From positions 1 through 64,000 of the forward strand of contig JADJQF010000015.1 of the NCBI GenBank assembly GCA_016712885.1: DNA of 64,000 nt. The letters run 5' to 3'. The translations under genes were made by a program, and so were the position numbers. Origin of the DNA: Candidatus Flexicrinis proximus (GTDB taxonomy: Bacteria; Chloroflexota; Anaerolineae; Aggregatilineales; Phototrophicaceae). The notes below the pieces were generated by a model, which saw nothing but the letters and a program-made list of their open reading frames with translations, was not told the origin of the DNA and did no database searches. Below are positions 35,188-43,836 of this stretch, in pieces; position 1 is the first letter of the stretch; the number at the start of each line of letters is the position of its first letter.

Positions 35188-36513
35188 TCAGCGCATCAAA
35201 CTCTTGACTAGTTCACCCAGACGCTTGGCCGCATAACGCAGCGTATCGGCGTTATAGCGTGCAAACGACAGGCGGATTGAATTCGTCGCGGCGGCGGGAA
35301 AAAACACCGAGGCCGGCGCGACGGCTATACCGCGCTCCAGCGACCGTTTGAACAGCAGGCCGCTGGGGACACTCTCCGGCAGGTTCAGCCAAACATAGTA
35401 GCCCCCGGCAGGACGGGCAAACGTCACTTCAGGCGGCATGTACTCGGTCAGCGCATCGCACAACGCGTCGCGGCGGACCCGGTACTCTGCGCGAACGCGC
35501 TGCAGATGTTCGTCATACTGACCGGTCGTCAGCAGCTCGGCCATCGCCCGCTGTGCCAGGCCATAAGCGCTGCCACAGGCGATATTCCGCAGGGTAATCA
35601 ACTGCTCGCGCAGGGCACCACGCGCCACGACCCAGCCGATCCGCAGCGCCGGCATCATCGACTTGCTGAACGTGCCGATGTGAATCACATCCGGGTCCAG
35701 CGCAACCAGTGGCACTGTTGCCGGCGCATCGTAGCTGAGGTCGGAATAGGTCGCGTCTTCAATGATTTGCAGGTCGAGCTCATTCATCGCCTTCACGAAC
35801 CGGTAGCGCTCGCTCATCGACCAATGCGAACCGGTCGGGTTCTGATTATCAGGGGAAGCCATCACAAAACGTGGACGCGCCCACACTTCATCCTGTCCGC
35901 CAACGGTGGTTTGCCGCAACGCACCAGCCAGGGTGTCCCAATCTGGGCCATCCTGTTCTATGCTGTAGCCAAGAACACGATAGCCCATGCGCTTCATACT
36001 CATGGTATAGAGAAAGAAGCCGGGGGCTTCCGTGAGCACGGTATCGCCAGCCGTCGCCAGAGCGCGGGCCGTCAGGTTCAGCGCCTCCTGCGCGCCGATA
36101 GTGACGATCACATCTGCCGGGTCAACCACGGCGCCGCGCTTCCCCATCTCGGCCGCGATTGCCCGCTTGAGCGGCTCATATCCGCTTGGATCCTCGTAGT
36201 TGAGGGCGGCAGCACGGTCACGGCGCAGCGCACGCGAACGGGCTGCTTCATACATCTCAATCGGCATCAGCTCATCCGCCGGCAAGCCCAGAGCCAGCGA
36301 AATCACGCCATCGGCGCGATTGACGCTCCAAAGCATCCTGACGACTTCTTCAGGCTCGTCATTAATAGGCATCATCGATTGCAAAGGCCGCTGAATCACG
36401 GCGAGGCCATCGGCGATGAAACTACCACTGCCCTGCATGGCGTCGATCACGCCGCGCGCCTTCAGTTCTTCGTATTCATTGTCTGACGAATTGGATTCTG
36501 GGGACAGTACCAA
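35188..36513 (-). CDS. PLP-dependent aminotransferase (MocR/Aro8 type), GntR domain incomplete
   Basis: 441 residues. Fold type I aminotransferase: IGAQEALNLTARAL (phosphate loop), DNQNPTG near 225, EDATYSDLSY near 255, and the Schiff-base lysine in GTFSKSMMPALRIGW near 290. The first 32 residues (YEELKARGVIDAMQGSGSF) match only the end of a GntR winged helix, as in MocR regulators, so most of the DNA-binding domain is missing. The only start in frame before this is TTG 36511-36513, without a Shine-Dalgarno; ATG at 36436-36438 is an alternative. Either the enzyme works as a stand-alone aminotransferase or this is a decaying MocR gene (see the remnant upstream). Confidence 0.8.
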   Translation of the reverse strand: MVLSPESNSSDNEYEELKARGVIDAMQGSGSFIADGLAVIQRPLQSMMPINDEPEEVVRMLWSVNRADGVISLALGLPADELMPIEMYEAARSRALRRDRAAALNYEDPSGYEPLKRAIAAEMGKRGAVVDPADVIVTIGAQEALNLTARALATAGDTVLTEAPGFFLYTMSMKRMGYRVLGYSIEQDGPDWDTLAGALRQTTVGGQDEVWARPRFVMASPDNQNPTGSHWSMSERYRFVKAMNELDLQIIEDATYSDLSYDAPATVPLVALDPDVIHIGTFSKSMMPALRIGWVVARGALREQLITLRNIACGSAYGLAQRAMAELLTTGQYDEHLQRVRAEYRVRRDALCDALTEYMPPEVTFARPAGGYYVWLNLPESVPSGLLFKRSLERGIAVAPASVFFPAAATNSIRLSFARYNADTLRYAAKRLGELVKSLMR

Positions 36514-36696
36514 TTAAGAGGGAGTTGTCCGACCACTGTGGAGCAGGCGTAGCCCCGGTTGCGACTCTGCGACACTCGCAGCAATTGAGGCAATCGCATC
36601 ACTGTCCTGAGCAGGTTGCCCCGAACATTGTATAATCACGCCCATATCGAGTCCCATCATAAGGACGTTATCTTGGATTCCCTGCTCAAATCCCAT
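36479..36696 (-). pseudogene. Frameshifted remnant of a GntR winged-helix domain
   Basis: Upstream of the aminotransferase the minus strand encodes, in one frame ending at a stop at 36514, the stretch AIASIAASVAESQPGLRLL, which looks like the first part of a GntR domain. A second frame at 36479-36517 reads LIGTVPRIQFVRQ, similar to the recognition helix region (L-G-V-S-R-x-x-V-R-Q). The third frame, that of the enzyme, resumes YEELKARG. Reading all three in order restores a plausible MocR N-terminus, implying at least two frameshifts. Sequencing error is an alternative. Confidence 0.5.
36630..36635 (+). promoter_or_regulatory. -10 element of the argS promoter
   Basis: A consensus TATAAT, with only a weak -35, lies 38 bases before the argS start. 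It overlaps the GntR remnant on the other strand. Confidence 0.55.
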
Positions 36697-38388
36697 GCCC
36701 TGCTGATCGAAAGCGCCGTATATGCGGCGCAGTCAGCCGGGGACTTACCCCAGTTCACGCTGCCCACTATCGAAATCAAGCCGCCCAGCCGCCCTGAAAT
36801 GGGGGACTATGCGTATGCCGGCGCGCTCGCCGTCTCCAAGGTGTTGGGCATGAAGCCCATCGACATCGCCACGGCCATCGCAAAACACCTGAAGAAGCCG
36901 GACTTCCTGAGCAGTATCGAAGTAGTCCCGCCGGGGTTTGTCAATTTCCGGCTCAACTCCGATTGGCTACGGACCCAGATTGACGGCATCATCGCAGCCG
37001 GCGACAGCTTTGGCAGCATCCAGATCGGTACGGGCAAGCGCGCGCAGGTGGAGTTTGTCAGCGCGAATCCGACCGGCCCACTGCACATCGGGCGCAGTCG
37101 CGGCGCGATTGTGGGAGATACCATCGCCCGAATACTGGAAGCGGCGGGCTACACTGTCGAGCGTGAGTACTACTTCAACAACGCCGGGACCCAAATGCTG
37201 TATTTAGGCACCAGTATGCGCCTGCGCTATCTGGAAGCGCTGGGCGAAGCGGTAGAAATGCCCGCTGCCCAGGATGAAACCTTCTATCAGGGGCAGTATC
37301 TCGTTGACTTTGCCCGGGATCTGGTGGCGGAAATCGGCGATGCATGGAAGAGCATGGACTGGAAACCCTTCAAAGAATATGTCGAAAAGCGCATGTTCAA
37401 CGTGATCAAGGCGACGCTGGAGCGAGTCAACATCCGCCACGACTACTTCTTCAACGAAAACTCGCTGTACGAAACTGAGGCGGTCTGGGAAACGCTCTCA
37501 GCGCTTGAGTCCATCGACGCGATCTACTCTTCGCCGTACCGCGATACCGCAGACGACGAGGAGAAGGCCAAAAAAGCGAACATGCCATCGGCCAAGTGGT
37601 TCCGCAGCACGCGTTTCGGCGATGTAGAAGATCGCGTCGTGCTTCGCAGCGATGGGTCGCCGACTTACACGCTGCCAGACATCGCCTACCACATGGAAAA
37701 GCTCTCGCGCGGCTTCGATCTGCTGGTCAACATCCTCGGCGCAGATCACGATACCGAACACAAGGTCGTTAAATATGGCGTCGGCGCACTCGGCGGCGAT
37801 ACCAGCAAGATTCACGTCATTATCCTGCAGTTCGTGCGGCTCATCAGGCAGGGCAAGGAAGTCAAAATGAGCACGCGGCGCGGCAATTACGAGACTCTGG
37901 ACGACCTGATCGACCAGACCAGCGCGGATGCCGTGCGCTATATGCTGCTGGCACGCAACGCGAATTCCCGGCTCGACTTCGACCTCGATCTGGCGGTGGC
38001 GCAGTCGTCCGACAACCCGGTCTACTATATTCAGTACGCCTACGTGCGCACGCTAGGCATCCTGCGCGAGGCTGAATTGCGCGGGGTCAGCGATGACGGC
38101 GCCGACCTGAGCATCCTGGGGGCTGAAGAGCTAGGGTTCATCAAGCGCTGCCTGACACTTGGCGACGAGATCTTGCTCAGCGTCGCGGCGCTGGAACCCC
38201 ACCGAATCGCGTTTTATGCGCATGAGCTGGCCTCGGCGTTCCATCCGATGTATGACCGCGTGCGCGTGTTTGGCGAAGGCGTCGAGCCGGAGGTGTCCCG
38301 TGCGCGGTTGCGCTTCTACCGGGCCACGCAGACCGTGTTTAAGCGCGTACTCGGACTGATGGGCATGAGTACACCGGAACGCATGTAG
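36673..38388 (+). CDS. argS: Arginyl-tRNA synthetase
   Basis: 571 residues. Class I synthetase charging tRNA-Arg with arginine. Signature NPTGPLHIGRSRGA (HIGH) is near 120-135, the KMSK-like motif is KMSTRRGNYETL near 395, and the DALR anticodon-binding domain closes the protein (SAFHPMYDRVRV...RATQTVFKRVLGLMGMSTPERM). I start at TTG 36673, seven bases after AAGGAC; the longer TTG start at 36616 lies before the TATAAT and is unlikely. The N-terminal Arg_S domain is complete. The next gene begins at the base after the stop. Confidence 0.96.
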   Translation: MDSLLKSHALLIESAVYAAQSAGDLPQFTLPTIEIKPPSRPEMGDYAYAGALAVSKVLGMKPIDIATAIAKHLKKPDFLSSIEVVPPGFVNFRLNSDWLRTQIDGIIAAGDSFGSIQIGTGKRAQVEFVSANPTGPLHIGRSRGAIVGDTIARILEAAGYTVEREYYFNNAGTQMLYLGTSMRLRYLEALGEAVEMPAAQDETFYQGQYLVDFARDLVAEIGDAWKSMDWKPFKEYVEKRMFNVIKATLERVNIRHDYFFNENSLYETEAVWETLSALESIDAIYSSPYRDTADDEEKAKKANMPSAKWFRSTRFGDVEDRVVLRSDGSPTYTLPDIAYHMEKLSRGFDLLVNILGADHDTEHKVVKYGVGALGGDTSKIHVIILQFVRLIRQGKEVKMSTRRGNYETLDDLIDQTSADAVRYMLLARNANSRLDFDLDLAVAQSSDNPVYYIQYAYVRTLGILREAELRGVSDDGADLSILGAEELGFIKRCLTLGDEILLSVAALEPHRIAFYAHELASAFHPMYDRVRVFGEGVEPEVSRARLRFYRATQTVFKRVLGLMGMSTPERM

Positions 38389-41300
38389 ATGACCCATCCC
38401 GCCGACACCCGCCGGTCTGCCACCCCCGAGCAGCATGACGCGATCACCACTCTGGATAGGAACGTGGTGGTTGTCGCGGGGGCCGGCACCGGAAAGACTT
38501 TTGTGCTGGTCCGGCGGTTTGTGGAGCAGTTCGAAAAGCACCGGGACTGGCCGATCGGCGCTGTTGTTGCGATCACGTTCACCAACCGGGCAGCCGGCGA
38601 GATGCGCGCCCGGGTACGCGCCGAACTCGAATCCCGCCGCCGCGAGTCCAGAACGGATGCCGACCGGCGGCATTGGGCGGCGCTGCTCACGCAGATCGAA
38701 GCGGCGCGAATTACGACCATCCACGGCCTGTGCAGCGAGATCATCCGAGCCAATTCCGCTGCCGCCGCCATTGATCCGGGGTTCGAAGTCCTCGACGAAA
38801 CGCAGTCGGGCCTGCTGCGGGAACGTGCAGTATCGCTTGCGCTGGCCGAAGCATCCGGCAGCGGCGAGATGCTCATCGAAGAAGAGCTCGAACTGGCCAG
38901 CCGCGTTATCGTGCGCTACGGCGAAAACGAGATCCGCGACGTGCTCACGACCGCGCAGCTTCTGTCTGCCGACCTCAAAGAACCCCGAGGGATGGATGCA
39001 CTGTACCAGGAGTGGAATGCGCATACAAAACATCTGCTCAATTCGGTCGAATGGGCGCCGCTCACTTATGAACCCCCCGTCGTTGAAGACAAGACTGCCG
39101 CCCTCTACCGTGGGATGAGCAGCACCCTAGCGGTACTGACTGGCTTAGGTAATTCGATCGACATCAGAGTCAGCGCTCTGAACGACTTAGTTGGCGTCAA
39201 GTTTGCTGGGGGTGCCATCAGCGTCAAACTCTGGCCGGAGGCCAAGGAAGCAAGAAAGGAACTCTTTGATCTGAGGAATCGAGCGGAGACGCTGGCCAAG
39301 AGACTGCTCGTCCCGCCCTCGGAGCAAGACGAAGTCGCAGCCGGACTCTTGCAGGGCTGGCATCTGCTGATCGGGCGGACACGCTATCACTACAGCGCGC
39401 TCAAGCAGCAGCGCTCAGCGCTGGATTACGACGACCTGGAGCGGCTTGCCGCGCATGTCCTTGCACTCCCGGACGTGAGAAGTCGATACGTCGGAACCGA
39501 ATTCCGGCACGTGATGGTCGACGAATTTCAGGACACTAACGACCGGCAGTGGGAGATTGTCAGGGCCATTGCGCCGCCCGATCGTCCAGGAGCGCTGTTT
39601 CTTGTCGGCGATCCCAAACAGTCGATTTACGGCTTTCGCGGGGCGGATGTCACCGTCTTTGAAACAGCGCGTCAGGACATCAAGGCGCACGGCGGTGTGG
39701 TTCAATATCTGACTCTTTCGTTCCGCACCCATAAGGCACTGATCGATAGCCTAAACCAGGTCTTCAGAAAAGTGCTGGTCAGTCCGGCCGACGCTCCTGA
39801 GCCCGAAGTGTATGTCCGGTTTGACCCGTCCCAGGAACTGAGGTCCGGGCGCCTGGTCGAGCCTGCGGCTCCGTATATCCAGGTATTCGGTGTGAATAAG
39901 AACGGGCGGGACAGCGAATTTGGTCGCGAGGTGAGTGTTATCGCTCGCCGCATCAAAGAGCTGGTCGGATCGCGTGCGCCGCTAGTCTGGCAGCAGGGAG
40001 AATACCATCCGGTGCGCTTTGGCGACATCGCCGTGCTGCTGAGAAAGTTTCAGGGCAAGGTTGGGATTCTTGAGCGCGCGTTGAACGAAGAGGGAATCCC
40101 GTACGTTACGCTGGGAGGCCGCGGCTTCTTTGGCCGCCGCGAGGTACGAGACCTGATTTCCGCCTTAACGGCACTGCATAACCCTGCCGACGAGCTGGCG
40201 CTCGCTTCTGCACTGCACAGCCCATTATTCGGCGTATCCGACGTCGACTTACTCCGCCTGCGCCGGCCCGTGAGCGTCGAGAGCGGGGACGCGCCGAAGA
40301 CGTTGACGTTGATCGAAGCGCTGCACCGCGAGGCATCGGTGCGCCGTGGCCACAGTATCGACTACGACTCGCTTGTGTACAGCGCGGATGTCTTCGAACA
40401 GCTTGAACCGCTGGTTGGCCGCACACCAGTAGATACTTTGCTTCAGGCACTGATTCAGGCGACGGGATACATGGCGACTCTGGCTGGCCTGCCTGACGGC
40501 CAGCAGATGCGTGCGAACGTCGAAAAGCTGATCGACCGGGCACGGGAGAGCGGGCTGACCGCGCTGAACCAGTTCATCCATTATCTGCGGGATATGACCG
40601 AGGCCGAAGCTAAAGAGGGCGGCGTAGCGCTTGAGGCAGACGATGCCGTCAGGGTTACGACCATACACAGCAGCAAGGGGCTCGAATATCCGGTCGTCTG
40701 GATCGCGAACGCTTCGGGCGAAAGTGCAAGTTCGGACAGGTCTCTGCTGAACTGGACCGACGAACTGGGCTGTCAGATGCCAAGTCCGGACCAGCTCCTG
40801 AATGACCCGGACGATCCGCGCAGCAGCAAACTGCACCCTTATGTTTACCGGCGCAACCAAGCCCTAAAGGCGGAACGCGAAAAGGCCGAGTCGCTGCGGC
40901 TGTTTTATGTCGCGGCTACACGCGCTCAGGATGCCTTGTTCGTCAGCGGGATACTCAACAAAGATGCGTCCGCGCGCGGCTGGCTGGGGGCGACCAAGGA
41001 TGAGCTGCCCTTCGAAGAACTTGACGTGCCGCCCGATCGGCCGCAATCTTCCGAGATTGCTTCGGCGGATGACGAGACAGAGGGCATACTGGATTTCCCG
41101 CTGGCGCGTACGCTTCCGGCAGCGCCACCTCCCCGCGTGCTGCACCTCTCGGCAAGCGATGTTATCGCCCTTGGGGGATACAACAGCGCGCCCGACGAGA
41201 AATCAAGGGGTAGATACGCACAGAGACTGCGGCGGCGCGTGTTCGACGAGCGCAGTGAACCCGTACCGCTCTTGACCTACGATTCGCGTGAACTGAGCCA

Positions 41301-41868
41301 GGTTGCACGCCGGGTCGGAACGCTGATCCACGACGCGCTGCGCTACGGATACGATACGTTGGTCGAGACAGACGAACCGCAGGTGACGGATCTGGTCAGG
41401 GCGATGGCCTGGGAAACGGGCATCACCCAGGCTGAAGATCTCTCGAAAGCCGTTCACCGGGTTATCAGTTCGCTGCGTGCCTATCGCCGCAGCACACTGT
41501 GCAAGGAGATTGAACGCAGCAGCGCTGTTTACAGGGAACTACCGTTCGTCTTTCAGCGCGACAGCCATGTCATCCACGGAGTGATCGACCTGCTGTACCG
41601 TGCGCCGGATGGCACCTGGACAGTGGTGGACTACAAGACCGACAGAGTGGAGGCCGACAAGCTTGAACTGCACGCCCGCGCTTACTACCTGCAGATGGCT
41701 GTTTACGCCGAAGCGGTTGCGGCCCACGCAGGGAAGGTGCCCCGAGTCATGCTGGTCTTCCTACACCACCCAAATTTACCGATCGTCCTGAAGCCCGCCG
41801 ACCTGCGTGCCGAACTGGATAAGGTCCCCCTCAAGACGCTGATCGAGATGCTGCGGGAGGACACCTAA
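38389..41868 (+). CDS. addA: UvrD/RecB-family helicase-nuclease, AddA-like
   Basis: 1159 residues. Superfamily 1A helicase: motif I AGAGTGKT at 30-37, Ia ITFTNRAAGEMR, motif II MVDEFQDT near 380, III GDPKQSIYGFRGAD, V TIHSSKGLEYPVV near 760, VI FYVAATRAQDAL near 840. The C-terminal PD-(D/E)XK nuclease has GVIDLLY, VVDYKTD and YLQMAVYAEA near 1065-1105. It repairs double-strand breaks by resecting ends, normally with AddB. No addB is adjacent, and the tandem with argS (0 bases apart) suggests co-transcription. Length is a little below typical AddA (about 1200). Confidence 0.92.
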   Translation: MTHPADTRRSATPEQHDAITTLDRNVVVVAGAGTGKTFVLVRRFVEQFEKHRDWPIGAVVAITFTNRAAGEMRARVRAELESRRRESRTDADRRHWAALLTQIEAARITTIHGLCSEIIRANSAAAAIDPGFEVLDETQSGLLRERAVSLALAEASGSGEMLIEEELELASRVIVRYGENEIRDVLTTAQLLSADLKEPRGMDALYQEWNAHTKHLLNSVEWAPLTYEPPVVEDKTAALYRGMSSTLAVLTGLGNSIDIRVSALNDLVGVKFAGGAISVKLWPEAKEARKELFDLRNRAETLAKRLLVPPSEQDEVAAGLLQGWHLLIGRTRYHYSALKQQRSALDYDDLERLAAHVLALPDVRSRYVGTEFRHVMVDEFQDTNDRQWEIVRAIAPPDRPGALFLVGDPKQSIYGFRGADVTVFETARQDIKAHGGVVQYLTLSFRTHKALIDSLNQVFRKVLVSPADAPEPEVYVRFDPSQELRSGRLVEPAAPYIQVFGVNKNGRDSEFGREVSVIARRIKELVGSRAPLVWQQGEYHPVRFGDIAVLLRKFQGKVGILERALNEEGIPYVTLGGRGFFGRREVRDLISALTALHNPADELALASALHSPLFGVSDVDLLRLRRPVSVESGDAPKTLTLIEALHREASVRRGHSIDYDSLVYSADVFEQLEPLVGRTPVDTLLQALIQATGYMATLAGLPDGQQMRANVEKLIDRARESGLTALNQFIHYLRDMTEAEAKEGGVALEADDAVRVTTIHSSKGLEYPVVWIANASGESASSDRSLLNWTDELGCQMPSPDQLLNDPDDPRSSKLHPYVYRRNQALKAEREKAESLRLFYVAATRAQDALFVSGILNKDASARGWLGATKDELPFEELDVPPDRPQSSEIASADDETEGILDFPLARTLPAAPPPRVLHLSASDVIALGGYNSAPDEKSRGRYAQRLRRRVFDERSEPVPLLTYDSRELSQVARRVGTLIHDALRYGYDTLVETDEPQVTDLVRAMAWETGITQAEDLSKAVHRVISSLRAYRRSTLCKEIERSSAVYRELPFVFQRDSHVIHGVIDLLYRAPDGTWTVVDYKTDRVEADKLELHARAYYLQMAVYAEAVAAHAGKVPRVMLVFLHHPNLPIVLKPADLRAELDKVPLKTLIEMLREDT

Positions 41869-41870
41869 CG

Positions 41871-42836
41871 GTGTTTCGGCTAAGGCGCTGGATTCAGAGT
41901 GACGCGGGGCTCAACGATGAAGCTGCGCTGCGCTTTGTGCTCGGCAAATCCGGTCGCACGAACTGGCAATCGGCGCTGACGCATATTCTGGCTGCCTCAG
42001 CGATGATCACCTTTATGATCGTATTCGCCGAGCGCTTCTTCCCCCCACAAGGTACAGTGTCGGCCAAGATCCTCGGCGCACTGTACGGATTCACCATCGC
42101 GGGCCAGGCGGTTGTCAGCGCGGCCGCCTTTTCTTTGACGGTACACATGATCGGGGGCCAACGCCGCAGACGCACCTGGGACCAACTGCGGGCAACGGCA
42201 GGCGGGACGTTGGCTGCCCTACGCGCGGCGTGGGCGGCAACGGTGTATTACCGTTTGAGCGGACTGCTGGGTATGCTGGTCTATGCGCCACGAGTCCTTC
42301 TACTCGGCCTGCTGCTGTGGGACCTCACCGCGTTTCGCGGCGAGTATCTGACCATGATCGCAGGCGGACACGCACCGGCGCTGCCGCCCTTCTTCGAGCT
42401 GCCGCTTCTGGGCGCGTTCATCGCTGCGGCCTTCATCGTACCCCTCAGCGCGCTGGGCCTTGAGACCGCTGTCGGCCTGTTGTTCTCGACCTTTGCGCGG
42501 AGCCGCCAGACGGCCAGCCTGCTTCAAATCGGCCTGACCATTGTCCGCGTGCTGTGGGCAGCGATCGCGGTCAGCCTGATGTCCGATCTCTTAAACAAAG
42601 TCAAGACCTCGCAGCTAACGAGCGAAACGAATGGCGTGCTCATCATGCTTGTGAACGGCGCGGCCGGCGACTGGGGGCTTAGTGGACTGCACGCGGAGAC
42701 CGTGGACAGTCTGTGGGCCAACATCCCCTACTCGGCCTACGTTGGGGCCGGGCTACTGGGAGTAGTTCTGATCCACTCGAGTCTGACCGTAGTGGTCCTG
42801 AAATGGGCGGCACGGCGTGCACAACGGCTGGAGTGA
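41871..42836 (+). CDS. Polytopic membrane protein of unknown function
   Basis: 321 residues with six to eight membrane helices (for example LTHILAASAMITFMIVF, AKILGALYGFTIAGQAVVSAAA, FELPLLGAFIAAAFIVPLSALG). The spacing recalls ABC-2-type or ABC transporter accessory permeases, but no ATPase is adjacent. GTG start two bases after the addA stop, so likely in the argS operon. An MBL-fold gene follows closely. Function not recognised. Confidence 0.65.
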   Translation: MFRLRRWIQSDAGLNDEAALRFVLGKSGRTNWQSALTHILAASAMITFMIVFAERFFPPQGTVSAKILGALYGFTIAGQAVVSAAAFSLTVHMIGGQRRRRTWDQLRATAGGTLAALRAAWAATVYYRLSGLLGMLVYAPRVLLLGLLLWDLTAFRGEYLTMIAGGHAPALPPFFELPLLGAFIAAAFIVPLSALGLETAVGLLFSTFARSRQTASLLQIGLTIVRVLWAAIAVSLMSDLLNKVKTSQLTSETNGVLIMLVNGAAGDWGLSGLHAETVDSLWANIPYSAYVGAGLLGVVLIHSSLTVVVLKWAARRAQRLE

Positions 42837-42861
42837 CGGTGAAGCGCGTTTGGAGCATCAA

Positions 42862-43731
42862 GTGACTCAGACGGCACATGCCTTCAAGCTTGGCGAGTTC
42901 CAATGCGCGGTCATAAGTGACGGCCGCTGGGACTATCCGATTGAGAAGTTCTTCCCTTCAGAATCGCTACCCGAGGCTGTTGAACGCCTCCGATCTGGCG
43001 GGCTGCCGCTCGACCGGGTGACCATGCAGTTCTCTGGCCTAACTGTGAACACCGCGCAGAATCGCGTCCTGATCGACGGCGGCGCGAATAGAATGGTCTC
43101 TGATGACGATCCCGAGTCCCGACTGGGGATGCTGCAGGTTAATCTGGGCGAGGCCGGTATAGACGCCGCGCAAATCGACAGCGTCATCATCACCCACGCC
43201 CATGGCGATCACATTGGCGGGCTGGTCCAAGAAGGCCGCCTTGCCTACCCAAATGCGCGGTACTACATCAGCCGCGTCGAATGGGCGTACTGGATGTCGG
43301 AAGCCTCGGTGGGACAGCCGGATCACCTCGTTCAGACGGCGCGTACAGGTCTGAGCGCGATTCAGGGACGGGTGGAGTATTTCGAGCCGGATGGCGAAAT
43401 CCTCCCCGGGTTCAGCGCGCTGAGCGCGGACGGCCACACGCCGGGGCATACGGTGGTCGAGGTTTCATCAAACGGCCAACGTCTGCTGTGCATCAGCGAC
43501 CTGGCGCTGCTCCCCCTGCATATCGAACGCCCTGACCTCATCCCGGATTATTTCGACACGGATCGCAGGCTGGCCGAACGCTCAAAACAGAGGGTGTTCA
43601 CCTACGCGAAGGACGCCGGCCTGCTGGTGTATTCGCCGCACCTTGCTCCATTTCCGGGTCTGGGACACGTGGTTGCTGCAGATGCCGGCTGGCGTTGGGA
43701 GCCACTGGACGCCGGTCATGGCGGCCCCTGA
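42862..43731 (+). CDS. Metallo-beta-lactamase fold hydrolase
   Basis: 289 residues. The zinc motif HAHGDH is at 112-117, with a later His in GHTPGHTVVEV (about 193) and Asp in CISDLALLP (about 210), and HLAPFPGLGHV near the end. This arrangement matches the AHL-lactonase/AttM-like and related MBL hydrolases. GTG start at 42862 with GGAG seven bases upstream is preferred; an earlier GTG at 42817 would overlap the preceding gene by 20 bases. A paralogue with the same layout lies at 47377-48195. Confidence 0.85.
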   Translation: MTQTAHAFKLGEFQCAVISDGRWDYPIEKFFPSESLPEAVERLRSGGLPLDRVTMQFSGLTVNTAQNRVLIDGGANRMVSDDDPESRLGMLQVNLGEAGIDAAQIDSVIITHAHGDHIGGLVQEGRLAYPNARYYISRVEWAYWMSEASVGQPDHLVQTARTGLSAIQGRVEYFEPDGEILPGFSALSADGHTPGHTVVEVSSNGQRLLCISDLALLPLHIERPDLIPDYFDTDRRLAERSKQRVFTYAKDAGLLVYSPHLAPFPGLGHVVAADAGWRWEPLDAGHGGP

Positions 43732-43836
43732 CACATCCGGACCGCGAGTTCTGCCCGATTAACTGGGCCAACTCAACGCTTTTCAGGGACGGGATGGGCT
43801 ACAATGAGGGGAGTCCTGTCATCCTGAAGGCTCGAA

